Notes: generated by a model from the sequence alone, not told the origin. A DNA stretch of 64,000 nt from Gavia stellata (GCF_030936135.1 NC_082595.1:23883930-23947929), one strand, 5' to 3'. Positions 47,576-62,036 are shown, counted from the first letter of the stretch. Numbers and translations are program-made.

Positions 47576-50285
47576 ATTTTGTCTACGGAGAATATTTTCA
47601 GATACTCATATTAGGAAATGATACAGAGATATTATTGAATTTTCACAAAAACACAGGATGTCTCTTCTTAATTTCAGAATATAGTCAGGAGTTTTCCAAA
47701 AAATGTCATTAACCCCAATAGGAAGAGTCACCACGGATGCTGATAGTTTTAGTTACCCTCTAGAGCATAAAATCCTGCTAAGAATTATGCTGAGTAGCTG
47801 GAAAGAAAAAGACCAGACCGCACATACTAAACATACTACCTGCTGCTGGAGTAACCTGATTGACTGTACACAATTTTCTCCAAAACGCAATAAAATTTAT
47901 GTAAAACACAGAGCTGTGCTAGCCAATAATTTACTGTTTGCAGACACAAGCGTCTGTGATGTTGCTTACCAAGTCCTGCTCATGCTGGCTTCCTCCTTCT
48001 GGGCAAACCCTCCCTTCTTTGCTCGTATTATTGATTGTCTTCATTGCCATAGAGCAGAGCAGCCAGCTGAGGCTGGGCCTCATTGCACTGGTCCCTGTAA
48101 AGTGCACAGGAGAGCTGGACCCTTTGCCGTGTGTAGGCAAAGGTAAGGGAGGGACGAAATAAGGCACAAGCAGAATTGTCGTTGCACAGGCCATGAGTTT
48201 CACAGCAGCACCACAAACATATTTTCCTTTTGTTTCTTTATTTAAAACCTCCATGTGGAAACACACTGGGAAAGGGGTTGCTGGGTGTGAAGTCAGGGAC
48301 AGAAAGGTTGGAGGCAACGAGGATGCTGGGTGGGAGGGAATGGCCTCTTCCGCAGGGAGTGGGTGCTGAGTGTGAGCAGCAGCTGCGCTCCCCAGAGCTC
48401 CCTGCTTCAGCAGCCCCTCCTTGATGATTCCTCCTCGCGCTTTTTCCCCCACAAAGCCTTGCAAGTGATGAGAGAGCAAATAGCCCTTGGGTGCCAGTGT
48501 TCCTAGCCGCTGTCTACTCCATCTATTTCTGAGCCAGGGAGAGAGCAGGGACCAAGTTCTGCTTCACCCTTTGAACCAGAACAAGGCTTGTGCAGACTTC
48601 TCTGTCCCTCCTACCTACGCCTCCTGTCAGAACAGGACTATTCTCTGCATTTATTTTGTCTTGCTTAATATTTGCACCAGGTGGACCGTTATTGCCACTG
48701 TCCGTCTCAGGCCCAGATATCCCCTGCAAAGAGCCAGGGATCAGGGTGGGAGAACTGGTGCTGGCCCAAGGTGGGAGATGGCCTGCCTGCAGACTGGGAG
48801 GCCCCACAGCCTGGCACCCCTGCACTGGCCGAGCACAGGGTGCCTCGAGGTGCTGGATGCCTTGCAGGAGCAACTCCATCCTCTCTGCCATGGGTCTTGG
48901 ACATATCGCGTGGAAAAGGGCTGCAGGCAGGAAAGACACGTCTTCCTTCTGCCCCCTCCTGTGGCATTTTTGGAGAGCAGGAGCGACACGCGTGCGCTTT
49001 AAACCCTCTAGAAGCAACGATTGCAGTTAGTTGTGATGGAGAGGAGACACAGGCTCTCCCCATGTCGAGTTCCCCCGTGGGGCTAGTGGCTGCTCTCCTC
49101 CCTGCAGGGACACCAGCCTGCCCCACTGTGCATGGCAATGCCCCAGGGCAGCACACCTGGGGCCACAATGCTCCTGAGACATTTCTTTCATCGTCCCTTA
49201 TTTTTATAAGGAAAAATATATTCCCCTTGTCTCTGGGAGAAAAAACACAGCGGACATTTTCATATCCCTCTGCTCAAGCCTCTGGAGGTTATGTATACAT
49301 ATGATTTCAGAGTTGACTGTAAAGTGTTTTGAAAAGCAGCACTTTCCTGACTTTCTTTGCAATGTCCTTTTGTTCTGCCAAAAGCTAACAGAAGTGTCCC
49401 CTGCTGGTCAGCATTTAAAATAATAGCTCATTCCTTTTCTCCCCCTTTTGCAATACTGTTCCTCTGTTTGGTTTCCTCCCATCATTCACATTTTAGTTTA
49501 CATTTTTGTTTGGGTGCTGTTTCCCTGGAGGGGTCCTTCCTCAGGACAGCTCTGAGTGTTGCTGCTCTGCTAGAAAGACGTCTCTTATGTGGAGCTGATA
49601 ACCCAGCCTTCATCCCCACTGGCAGGCTGCTGGGAAAATTAATCCTTTATCCCCAGGACTCTTGTTAATTTAATTATTTTTGTATTGTTTGAGTGCTTTT
49701 TTCAAAAGCTGACTTTCTGTAAACATGTGCTGTACCGCTGCGGTAATATACAAATGGCTTAATCATGCATCTGACAGTTTCTTCTGTGAAACGTGTTTTC
49801 TGCACCTAAGTGATCAGTCAGACCACTTATTGATACCAGAATTTAGATATCTAGTATCTTCTGACAACCGAAAACAGAATTAAACGCTGTTCACTGGGAG
49901 GCAAAGAGGAGAACAATGGCACTTGCCAGTCCTCATTCCCATCTCTATGTGCCACACACACTTCAGCCTTTGCCTGGCTTTAGTCCATGTTTCAGATGAG
50001 AGCTCACTCAAGACAATAGAAAACCAGCTCCAGGCAATGTAGGGCATTTGTATAAATTGTTTTAAAGTACATATTTCACATAATATATTTACACAAAAGG
50101 CAAAATAACCCCAATTTTGGCCCTTGAGTGACTGCATTTAGGAAAAGCACTCATCTGGGAGCCGCATTCCTGCTCCCATTACTCTCCTGGAACATGAAGC
50201 CTCTTACACTTGGCCAAAAGCTCTGAATGTTTCTGCAGAAATACCAAACCACGGTGTGTCCTGGAACCACAAACACTGAGGAACT
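47576..50285. other. Downstream flank, no supported gene
   Basis: 47,930-49,310 is GC-richer and open in several frames on both strands (up to 210 codons plus at 48,672-49,304 and 182 codons minus at 47,931-48,479). The frames overlap each other, have no known domain and no CpG island, so I do not call a gene. No repeat recognised. Confidence 0.45.
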
Positions 50286-50289
50286 CTCC

Positions 50290-50420
50290 CTAGGTAGGCA
50301 GAGTGCTCTAATGGCTTGGGCTCAAGAATATCTGTTTTGTACGCTTGACGGTATCTCTGATTGACTAACAAACTTCAGCAAGTTACTCACCACTTTTGGG
50401 GGTTGTTTCCCTTTCTATTG
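50290..50420 (+). repeat. MIR-like ancient SINE relic
   Basis: Order of segments matches MIR: 'gagtgctctaatggcttggg' (tRNA-like start), 'ctctgattgactaac', 'cagcaagttactcaccac' (for 'gggcaagtcacttaacc') and 'gggggttgtttccc'. Well diverged. Confidence 0.5.
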
Positions 50421-53400
50421 CTTGTCTCTGGAAATGGTCTTGAAGGCCAGGATTTGTTTTCATAGTACTTGGCAAAGCAGTCCCAAAGTCAGTTGAAGCC
50501 TGTACATACTGATATAACACAAATAAGATACAGCCTGTTGCATATTGCTGGGAGACAGAGTTGTTGTAATATTGCAAAATATTCTAAAGACATATAAGAT
50601 ATCCAAATGCACCGAAATGCATCTCAAGGAGATATTTCTATGATATTTCAACACAGAAAAAGGCTAATACATTTCACCCATTGAACCTTAGGATCATTTG
50701 CTGACAGCAGAAGGATTGCCTGCTTCTATTTGAGTCACTTGTCAAATTAACAAAATCCTTTTTAATGCAAATCACTATAGGGTCTCATTTAAAACCAAGC
50801 ATAGTGCTGGAAGCCTCATATCCTCTCTTCTGCCACCTCTGGGGTCCTTCTGAACTGGTCTAATTTCTCAGAGCAGGCTTTTCTAGAGACATCTCCTCTC
50901 AAAAGCAAATACTGCTGTCCCTGCATGAATAATGTGATCTAGGAAACACAAACATCTGATGCTAATTCAGGGCCAGGGCCTGCCGGTTCCTCATGAGTAG
51001 TACCACACTCTGTGAGTGAAGGCATTGATGGCTACTGAGCTGCTCGGTAATACTCCATTATTCACTACAAACAGAGGTAGCAAGTTTGATCTCTGTGGGA
51101 GCAAAGTCGGTGGGCAGACATCAAGAAATGCCTAATGGTAACACCCGGAAAAGTAAAGGAAGACGTTCTGGTCTGGTTCTGGTTTATGTTACCACAAGTT
51201 ACAAGTGCCTTTCTAATGAACCTGTCTTTAGCACTGTAAGTCTAAAAGGTAAAAGAAAAAGACACAGTTTTCAAAAGTTCATTAAGTTAGTTGCTTTGCA
51301 AGAAAACAGACTGAGCTTAACTGATGCAATGTTTGGAATAATCCCACCACCATGCTTTTCAGCTAGGTGCCGAGGCCTCTCCCCCCAGCAGAGTCAGTGG
51401 AGACATTAGCTCCTCCAGGCAGTGATTCACAGCACCCAAGCTGGAAGCCTACAATTCCACACAGGAGACAGGGATGCTAGAGGTATACGCCAGTGTACCC
51501 CACATCCATCCATTAATGGCATATGCATTGCTTATGGCCAGGCAGGAGACAGCTGTGTTTGGGCACTCTGATGTGCAGTGTCATTCCCAGAACCCGAGTT
51601 ATCCTATTTGAACACTTCTCATATCAGCTCCAGCATCACAGGCGCCTGCCAGGTTGCTTTCCAGTTTACTTGCCTACTTTTCCCAAGTTTGCCAGGTGAG
51701 ATTACATATAACATTGTCACAGCCACACTTCCCTACTGAATGAAACACACCATGTCTGTTCAGGCGGAATTTTTTTCACCCTACAGTGTTGCTGCCACGA
51801 GGAAAGGCCCTTCACTATATAGGAACGTGTTGCATTTTTACGCTGTACGGTAAAAGATGAGGATGCTGCTGAAGGGTTCGTTTTAATGGGTTCACAACAG
51901 CCTTGCTTGGGCCTGAACCAAGTCTGGGCGGAGTGGATTTCCCCTGCCCATCTGAGTGGTGAGAGGGGGAGCCGCTCCATGAGCCCCCTGTGCCGCCATG
52001 CTGTGCCCACCAGCCCTTGGGAGCTGGCCACGGGCTCCCCCTGCCCACAGGGTGCTGGGCATAACACCTGTGAAGGGGAACTCAGCTCTCCAGTAACCCC
52101 ATGAGAGTGCTCCTCCTCATCTGCATCCTCATCCTCATCTTCCTCATCCTCGTCCTCCCCAGTAGGGGACTGCGGCAGCTTGGGATTTTACACCAGAGCA
52201 AAGCCCTCCTCGCCTAGCGTGGCCAGGTACGAGCACACAGCCCTGAGTGAATCTGTTTTCTGTGACGGAAACTCCTGAAACGACTCCTGTCTCCCCAGCA
52301 AGAGAGCAGGTTGCAGATGATTTGGAAATCTGCCTCTGCCAAAATAGTATCTCTGCCATTCGACCAGAAAATTTGTGTTTCAGGTCTCTGCAGGAACAGA
52401 AAACCTGTCCTTTCACCAATTACAAACTTGGAAGGCATTCAAGTAGAGGAAACCAAGAAAATGTTTTTCATGTGGATTTCTAGAGATGTGTGAAGCTCGC
52501 TCCGGCAGGCCTACAGACAATTTTAAAATACCAGCAAACATTACTCTTGGGATAAAAAGCTCCTTTGGAGGAATTAAAATATGTTTGCATCAATGGAGCT
52601 GCCTGATCTAAATCCTCTTTTCCCTCTGCTGGGAATTTAGAACTGGCACTCTGGTAGTAAACAGGAAAATGTGTATTTCAGCATTGGACATACTAATCCT
52701 GCCTTCTGTGCGATGGAGTGAAACCTTACCCTCGCGCGTCCTGGCAGTTTTGCACACCGAGAAATGTTTCTGGGGGTGTTAACTGAGCTATGTCAGGCAG
52801 TCCTCTTACATGTGATACAACTTCGGCTTCACAGCCAACAAGCTAGAGCCCGAGCCCAAGTGGTTATTAGCATATCTCTAGACAAAGTCATAAAGAGCAA
52901 AATACGGTGACTGTCCCAAAACTGAGGTGAACGCCCTGGAGCTGTGCTAATAACACTAGGCTGAACTCAGGCTTGGCAACCAGTGCTTCGCAGCATGTCA
53001 AATGGCGAAATTCTCCCTGACTTCAGCAAGGCTGTGGTTTCACCCTCGTTTTCTCTGTTCAGCTATATTAGTGGCCTGTAGCCAGTGATTTTCAGCACTG
53101 TTCCTACCAAGCATCCATCCATCAGGCAAGCGTCTTTTCATAAAGCAATATTGCTGGTTTCCCCCATTTCTGACTGAGATATTGTTTCACACGTATTTTC
53201 AGAATTTCTTCTCTGCCTAGGTCTCGGGCTCTCAATGCATTACCTACAAGGGGGAGTAGAATAGACTTGAGTTTGTACCCCTATGCCTTTCCCTTCTTTT
53301 TGTTATCAAAGTAATGCTTTCCAGTCTGGTTTAGCCACCAGCTCAAGTAGAGACTGCCACTCCTGCAGACCAGCTAAGACTGGTCTTAGCATCCCTTCTG

Positions 53401-55850
53401 GCAGGATGAAGGCCAACCCACACAGCTTCCTTGCTCAGCATCCTGTGATGTACCATTTGATCCCATTTGATTGACTTACAGTTTGCATTGGTTTTCTCTT
53501 GTTCATGTGCCAAGAACAATCTCTTCAAAGAGTTTCTTCTCCTTCAATGCCCTCCAAGGTTTCTGAAGTCGTCTGAAATGTGTGTTGTGTTGTTTGGGTC
53601 TGTGTCAGCAAGTCCAGCATCACCCTTTAGACCCCACCTGAGCTGGCAGTCCTTGAGCTGTGGCTTGGCTCTGTGAGGTTGATGCCCTGCCATCTCTTGC
53701 CACCCCTCTTGGGCTTTTCCTCTGCTGCCTTTAAAATGGAACTCAGCATTTGCCCTGCATTTGGAGGATTTGAACTTCAGGCTCTCTGGGATGCTGCAGC
53801 TGGGATTTTGTCACCCTAGGAGATGCAAGCCTGCATACTTCTGTAATGCACCTACCCTGCGTGCAGCCTGCAATCTCAGGTGGTGAATATAAGCCAGTGG
53901 AGGAAAGAAAACTAACAGTTTCCTGCTCTAAAAGCAAGTGAAGTCAGAATAGACCAGAAGAGAGCTGAATTTCCACCCTTCAGCAAGTCATAGAGGAGGT
54001 GAACACAGGGGCAACTTCCTTGTACCCGGGAGAGACAAAAGGGTCGGGTCCTGGACTAGGGCAGGGGGTCTGTGGCAGGATCGGCTTGCTTGGGAGGTCA
54101 GCCCAGGTCAGACGAGGACCTCCATATAAGGTTCAATGGCAGTAAGAAATAGGAAAGCTACATGCACGTGGCTGGGAAGGTCACTGGGGACTTTAAGGAG
54201 GGAGTTCAGGATGGCGTGAAGGCAACAGTAGGGCCAGTGCTCCCTGCCCAGAGAAGTCAGCCCCAGCTCTTCAGGCTACGGGTGAAGGAGCACCTTTACC
54301 ATCAGCTCTGACGGCCAGCAGTGGACAGCTCTGCGTGTTCAGGGTGTCATCCTTGCTCTGAGCATGGTGTTATGTTCCCTGAAGCGGGATGATGCTAGCA
54401 GTCAATGCTGGGCTGTGAGGCCCCTGGGACTCTCTGTTGGTCAGGGCTCTGTTTAGACCCAGTCTGTCTCTGACTTATCCCAAACTGGATGAATGACTCC
54501 TGGCTAGAAAGGCTACCAAAAAAAAGTTTACTAATTGGGCTTCCTTTATGAGATAAGGTGAGTTCTGATGCTGCCCCAACTTACCCATTTGTCTAAATTT
54601 CTTCTCTTCTTGTAATCCAGACATCGTCTGGTTATATCTAACTAATCGTTATCATTAATTTGCAACCAATATTCAGTGAAACCGATCCACACCTTCCGGC
54701 CAAGCCCTGGCTTTATGGGGCAGCCGGTGCCATAGCATCGTGTTTCCTCAGTTTTTCTAGCTGTGAGCACATCTCGTCTGAGGTCTACTGACACTGCGTC
54801 ACTGCTGCTGCTCAGCGGACATGACGAGCTCTTTGCCAGCCCCAGCCACCCCTGCTCCCCTGGGTGAAACAACGACTGGGAACTGAGTAAACTGGAATCT
54901 GAGTAAATCAAAGGAATGGTTTTGATTATGCCAGATGCCCTGGGCAATTAGTGTGTTACAGAGAGGGAAAGATCTTAACTGCAGCATTGGGTCTGCCTGG
55001 GCATCCCCCAGGAGGGTAGTGAGTGTGTTACAGTTTCTGATGAGAGCACCACACCTCCTCTACCCAACGCACTTTTGTTTGGGGGTTTTCTGCTGTGCTG
55101 AAACTCTGAGAGGAGGAACAGCCAAGGAGGGATGACTCACGGCCATGCTGGAGACCAGGCGATGACTCAGAGGTGGAGCTGGCTCACAGGCCCACTACAG
55201 CCTTCTATCACAGGGCTGGTGTGGACGACTCAGGTGGTGGTGGGGCTGGAGAGGCTCTCAGCATGCCCTCCTCACTAGCAACCCCGACAAAGGATGCAGT
55301 GGCTCCTTCTTGGCACCTTTTAGCACATTCTCTGCCAAAAAATGTCCCAAATGTTCACCTGCTTCCATCTGACTTGATCTTCCCTGAACACGAATGACCA
55401 GGCTTAGTCACGGGATTGCAGGCAGGGGCTCAACCTCTGCCTTTATGCGATAGCACCAAAGCCCACTGCAAAATCCGGCCTGACACATCCGACAACTATA
55501 TTTACCTTGTTTCATGTCTGTATCACACTGGGGACTCATCATAGTCCTGTGGTTGATTAATGCACCATGGTGACCACCCATGACACCTGCTCAAGGGATC
55601 TCTGTGGGGCTTGGAAGGACCTCCTGTGGAGGCTTCATCCAGCCTGGAGAACCGCTAAGCTTTACCAGCTGATCCTTGCAAGAAGCAGCTCTTGGTACCA
55701 CCCTCCGGCAAGAGCTGTCAGAGGGAAGCTGTTGTGACAGCCAGGTGCACGCTCACTCTCCTGAGGTGGATGCAATGCCCTCCCCATCCTGCTGGAGACA
55801 GTCCTTCTGTATGAAAACATGTTATCTGGCTGTTATCATGGGAAATGTCA
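50421..55850. other. Downstream flank, nothing recognised
   Basis: Mixed AT-rich and moderately GC-rich DNA. Short overlapping frames only. A small CTCATC-type microsatellite lies at 52,110-52,160. No exon or mobile element recognised. Confidence 0.45.
52110..52160 (+). repeat. Imperfect CTCATC/CCTCAT microsatellite
   Basis: Repeated hexamer-like words (CTCATC, CCTCAT, CCTCGT) for about 50 bp. On the minus strand this would read as runs of Asp/Glu codons, but there is no supported gene here. Confidence 0.75.
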
Positions 55851-55910
55851 GGAAGAGCTAAGAAACACATTCGGAAGAGCTAAGAAACACATTCAGAAGA
55901 GCTCAAAGAG
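55851..55910 (+). repeat. 22-bp tandem repeat, about 2.5 units
   Basis: Units start GGAAGAGCTAAGAAACACAT at 55,851 and 55,873, identical over 22 bp; a third, partial unit starts at 55,895 and diverges after AGAAGAGCT. Confidence 0.9.
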
Positions 55911-58900
55911 TAAAGCAGACTTCTTCCCCTGGAAAAAAAATATATGCATCCAAGATAGGACACAGATTTATTTCCCCCCTCTTCCTTGAGTTGAGGAAGG
56001 TAACAGAAGCAATGATACACTATCCTGAGTGGAAATGGTGAAAGCAAAGGTGTTTTGGGCCTGTTCCTCTCTGAGGAGCAAGGAGTGAAGAAGGCAGGCA
56101 GCTGGAGGAGCAGCTTGTCAATAGCACCTTGCCCGAGTTGGGCCAAGCGCTGCATGTGACCTGCTCGTGATGCTGGGTTTGAAACCCTTAGGTATTGTAC
56201 TTTATTTCTCTTTACTGGAAGGATTTCGCAAATGCAGCAAAGTGGGTTTTGGTGATGGTTTTGTCCCTCAGTCTGAGGAGATGTCAACAGTCTCACTTCC
56301 TACCAACTGCGAAGCAGCAATTGCTTAATGCAGAGTGTTGTCACATTACTAGTTCCTCAGACAGAGCATTACAAGTTTCTAACCTCTTATTCAAATGATT
56401 TGATGAAAATATCATGATTGTTTCATTGCTATAGCCATAAAAATCAGATGCTGCGCGAGTTTCAGTCCAAACATTCTAAACCCCCACTTACTTCAATAAA
56501 ATTAGCATGACTAATTTGTATCTTTCCATTTGAAAATGTGTTCACACACACAGGGAATTAACTATTTTCAGATAAAATTACTTATTACCAGTAAATGACT
56601 ATTATTTTGACTTGCACTAACAGTTGCTAATAATGCAAGATGGGGAGGGAGAGGAAAACATATCCGTACCAGCTGTTGTTTCACTCTTATCCAAAAAGCA
56701 CGAAGAAGTTGTTGGCAGTCATCACAAAAAGATTTTCTTTCTTCGTCTTCAAGCATGAATATAACAGCTGTTGCCTCTGGTAAGTTTAATTTTTGCCCTA
56801 TTGATGTTCATCCCATACAGAATTTTATAACAGAGCAAACGAAAAAAAAAACCAAAATGGTAAAAGTTGTACAATGAATCAAACTCATTTCCCATGACTG
56901 GCACCCAAATAAGAAAAAAGAATAATCTGGCCACAGGAAATGTAATGGCCCTGAAACCAGACCTGCCCTTTTCACTAACCTAGGAAGAAGGGCAGCAGCA
57001 GAAGAAATTATCACTGCTTGTCACTTGGTGAGGTGCTGCCTCAGATTTCTTACAAGTTCTTTTCTGTTGCTGTATCAACAATTGCGCTCCTTCTCCCTGT
57101 TTGCAGCAAGTCACTTTCTTGATAGAAACTTTATTTATTTGCTCTACATTGAGCCATGAGAAAATGCCCACCTTGTGACAATTAAATGGCACGGTGTGGC
57201 TCTCCTGCGCGTGGCTGCTCGCCTGCTCTGCTCTCTGCTGCTGGCAGACACTTGCAAGCTCTGTCTGGTTCAGAAAAATGACGTCTCCTTTCCTGAGATG
57301 ATGAAGTAGATGGAAACATGTCATTTTGGTGGTGCACACAGCTTTTTCTTATAATTGTTCAGTGTCATGGCCACAAGAACCGTTTTCTCAAGGGAAGCTC
57401 TGTCAAGGCAGACTGGGTAGTACAGCAACCAGCAACCCATATAGCACTAGTCCTACAGGGCAACTAAACCTTTGCTGAGAAAACCCAATTCCTATTACTA
57501 TGTACCACAGGAAAAAAAATCACCTTCTCAGTACAGGCAACCTCTGAATTCTGATTTTTTTTCTTTTTTTTTGCAGCCAAGCTGCTCAGTTACCATCTTC
57601 AGCATCACCCCTGATTTCCCTCAGTTGGCTGTGGGGTTTTAACACCATATGTAACCTCCACACTTTGGGTCCTTGCTTCTCTCCTTTGATTCTGGGGACC
57701 TCACCTTTGTCCCTCTGTCTGTCTCACTGGTACATTGCACTATATCCTGGTACTGTCCAAAAAGACTTCAAGCTGAGGTGAAACAATTTGGATCAGTTCA
57801 CTGCAAAATAGTCTTAAAAGAGATTGACTAGAATTAAGGACTTTGAATTCCCTTATTAAAAATGCAGTGGGTTAACCACAACAGAACTCTTAGGTACATA
57901 ATTCTAAGTGCATGCCCAGGGATCCAGTATATCAATCTCCAGGGCTGTTTCTTGAGTTACTGCAGCACTTTTTTTCTGGCAGACCTAATGGGCAACACAG
58001 TCAAAAGCGAATTCTAGACCTGTTCCTCCTTCACAGGCAGCTGATTTTGATTAATAAAGCAGAAGGTGCAGAGCAGCTAGAATCTACCACATATGCAAGG
58101 AGCTAAAATAATTTGTGATACTTTGGGACAAACCACATTCACTCAGAGGGCCGGGGGCTAGGGAGGAGGACTCCCACTCCCACGGTTTAATTCCAGCTGA
58201 AGTGAGAGGCACTCATCTAGCATGCATACTATGGCAGTATAATTTGTCATTCAACCAGAAGTCATGATCTTGATGTGGAAATGACTAGGTAAATTCCAGT
58301 GATTTGTTCGCATGCAGAAAGAGGGATTAGAATACTGAATTAGCCTCTTACAGCTTGAAAAATCTATGCATCTTTCTTCTCCAAAGCAAGGACCAAGTCA
58401 CAACGATTATTTTTAGGTAGAATTCTCTGTTGAAATAACAGGTGAATGTGGGCTAGAAGTCAATGGTACCATCGGGCCCTTTGGTAGGTCCTAGTATGCT
58501 GTTAGCTTTGCAAAATTCAAGGAAGGGGATGTTAATCATCCAACACGAGCAGCTGCTGCTGGAGCTGTTCCTCGGTTGCAGTGCTGCTAGCCAGGGGCCA
58601 GCAATTCCTCCAAAGTATATTTAATTTAGCAGTGTAATTTTTTGAGCATATTTCTCAAGAGGGAGCAGCCACTGGTATGAATAAATATACAGATCCACCT
58701 GCTACCCAGTTTGAAGCAGGTCTACTTGAACAAGTGATGGCAGGAACTGGGATACCTGGCTAATGTTCCTGGCTCAGCATTTGATCTGTTGCATGAATTT
58801 TGGCAAGGCACTTCTCATTATGGCTGGTTCCCTTCCAGGTGGTCAAACTGCAAGCACTTTGTGAGACAGGCTGAGTATAATCCTGTCTTTATATGAAGCC

Positions 58901-61900
58901 TAATGAAACAGGACTCTGATCTCAGCCAGTGCATCTAGACTAAATTTGAACTTAAGTGTTTTTAGCTAGGTACATCCAAAAAAAGAGAAGGGCTCAGCAG
59001 CCTGTTTGCCAGCAGCAGGAGAGCCAGGGGCACACTGAAATGACTGGAAGACTGCAAAGAAATCTGGGATCTCCTCTAGGACTGCAGGACAAGTCACATA
59101 GTGAAACCAGGCAAAACTTGCTTTCAGTGAGATCCCCGACCACAGTCCTCTCACTGACTGGTGCTGCTTTAGACACTACCGTAATATAAATGGTTGTAAA
59201 TGAAATCATGCAACTTGCTCACAACCAGTTGTGGATCACACAAGTGGTGATGTGTCTAACAGGACACATGTACTGGCTTTTCTTCCTTGCTCTGGAAATC
59301 CCTGCTAGCCTTTAAATGTTCAGACCTTTTCTGAATCCTGTGAAATTCTGGATGGAATAATCCTCCACAGGAAGAAGCTAAATACCATGTAGTTACCTGG
59401 CACCAGGGTGCCAGCCACGGTGCTGCAGCATGGCCGGTCCCATGCGGTGGCACCCAAGAGGAGGAGCTGGCTCTGCTGGGGGTGCTGGCGGCAGGGAGGC
59501 AGCACCCTGCCCTGCGTCCCTATTGAGCTATTGTAATAATTTCTAGATTCGTCCACTGTTTGAGGCTTAGAGTGCAATGAGAGAGCAAAGAAACAAGAAA
59601 ATAAATTACTTCTTTATCAGCGTTTTTTCAGGGAACCCCATGTTTTTCTCACTGGCTGATGCTGAAAGCCATACAACCTGCAGAAGAAGGGAGAAAACAG
59701 TAAATATGCCTGTTTGTTTCCTCACTTAACAGAAGTATTTTCTTACAATCAGCAAACAAACTGCAACACAAGTTGGCAAACAGACTCATTTTAAATGCTC
59801 CCTGTAGAACATCAGCATCCGTTTTATTCCTGAAAGCTGCACTGACTTGTTTAACTAGCATGGTGCAAAATGCTGGTGTAGTTTCCAGTGCAGATGAGGA
59901 GACAATCCAGCTGATCCCTGCCTCAGGTGATGCATTTCAACAGAGACAGTACTACATACAAGCTGGGACTCTCTGGCAGGGAAAAGACCCCTCCCCAGAA
60001 AGTCCCTGGGAGCTCCAGGCAAAGAAGCAAAGTCTGATGCAGGTCAAGTAGTACCAGCGCTGGGAGCTGCCCCAGCCATGGCAGGGACATGATCCCAGCA
60101 CAAACCAACCAACACATGCATGCAGGGGCAGCCAGGCAGGAGGGTGAAGTACGGGGGCTAACCTCCACAGCCTCCCTTGGAGCACGGCTGGGCATTGGCC
60201 CATGCCTGAGGCTGCCCAGGGAGACGCTCCAGCACTCAGTTAATTTCCATTATGCCACTTCCAGAAAAATATTTTCTAGCTTTGAAATGGTGGCGTAGGA
60301 GAAGCTAAAAGGACTATTTATTCACAGTGAATCTTTGTTCCAGCAGCTAATGAGCTGATTCAGAAGACTGAGTGATGTCTCCTCTAAATTGCTCACACCA
60401 GAGGTCACAGTGGCTCTTTCAAGCTTTGTGTTAGCTGTCTCTGTACGCAAGAGGATGGATAACCTTTATTTTTCAGTACTTATGGGTCAAGCCCAACAAG
60501 GTGCTGATCACTTTCTGCAAGCCACCAAGCACCCGTTGACAAATGAGGTGTCTTAGCACCTCTCGGGAGGTAATCAGCATCTGGCAGAATAAAAGGCTGC
60601 AGGGCTGAGCTACCCAGACAGCCTGCACAGCAATAAATTAGACATCGCAGATGCTGTGCTGGCAAACATACTAGTTGCTCACACTCAGAGGTGCTTCTTG
60701 CACAGCTGGGCACGCTGACATTAAACTTTACCTGCACAGGGAAACAACTCTTTCTCTCAAATATTTTCAAGAGCCGGTCTGTTGCAGATGGTTTGAGGAA
60801 ACACGGATATCCTGCACCGCCCTGCACATGGCCACGAGGAACTTCTATAATTTGCTTTGCCTGCTTAGAGAGGAACTGCCAGATGCTTTTTAAAAATCTG
60901 TACTTGTCAGTCGTTTCAACATATATGACCACATTCCCTATAAAAGAAGCCAGTCTGATTTATTTTCATTTTTCAGGTTGTATTTTCCAGCTTTTGGGTT
61001 TTTGCTACTTAAGTTTGGATTTGATTGCTTCCAAGTTTTCTAGTTTACATCTTTTGTTATTTTGACCTAAGGTCACACACAGAGACTATAACCACCAAAG
61101 AAAATGCCTAATACCAACAATCTCAAACTGATCCCTTCCCAGCTCAAGTTGTGTTAAATTTGAACACAGTATATATGCAGTATTTGCACAGTGATAATGA
61201 ACTGTAGTCAGCAGAGTGATTTTGGTGCCAATGAAACAATGCCCCTTTTAGTTATTGGAGTGTTTTTATTTTAGACCTCAGAAAGCATCTGCAGACTAGT
61301 GTGCAGCACCTCAGCATAAGCAATCCACTTCTTGGTTCCAGTGCGCTGCCTGTTCCTATTGTGCTGCATAAACTGAGTTCAAAAATCTCTCTGCACCAGA
61401 AGTCAAGGGGAAACTGTATTTCAAAGTTAGACTTTAAGACCTTACTCTTTAGGATTGAATTCCTTTTTTTTTTTTTCAAGTGTGCAAACTCATTATTCCT
61501 TTGTTTCAAGATGAAAGGTGATGGGGGTTTGACAGAGCTGTAAGAAACACCAGAAATGCAACCTCAGATCTGAATAAAATTGCTTTTTATTTTGTGGGAA
61601 AAGCTTGATTTTGGACTAATAACCATTGAGATTTATCAGCAAAACTGTAGGCATAAAAACCATCGTGCTCAAACAGTACGATTAATTCAGCCATGTTGCA
61701 CACGTGCTGTGTGGAAAGTTCTATTCCTTTCCTATGTAAAGGAGTATCTGTTGTTTACACCATCAAGTATAAACCCCAATTTTCTCAAGATGTGCAATGC
61801 AGATCAAGTGCTACTACCAGAACGTGAATGTCCCGCTTTGTTGACTGGTGGGTACTTTCGTTGTCTGACCTTCATGTTGCACAATGAGGGACATCAGTTA

Positions 61901-62036
61901 TCAAAAAGGCTGGGCAAGTGAAATGCTGCTGGAGAACTTGGAATTTCTTGTGTGGTCAGCTAACAAAACACTGAAAAGAAAGAAACTGCCTGCTCCGAAT
62001 TAACTGGTATAAGGTATATCCACATTAGCACAGCTT
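55911..62036. other. Downstream flank, no supported gene
   Basis: Mostly AT-rich with short featureless frames. A possible tRNA-derived SINE relic lies at 58,135-58,230. The 138-codon minus frame at 55,880-56,296 and 150-codon minus frame at 60,480-60,932 have no recognised domain or splice context. Confidence 0.45.
58135..58230 (+). repeat. Possible tRNA-derived SINE relic
   Basis: A B-box-like GGTTTAATTCC (consensus GGTTCGANTCC) near 58,183, preceded by 'gggggctagggaggaggactccc', resembling the tRNA-like head of MIR-type SINEs. Weak. Confidence 0.3.

Noticed and set aside
58760..58960. MIR-like words ('tggcaaggcacttctc')
   Set aside because: Only one short block resembles MIR; the flanking segments do not follow the expected order well enough.
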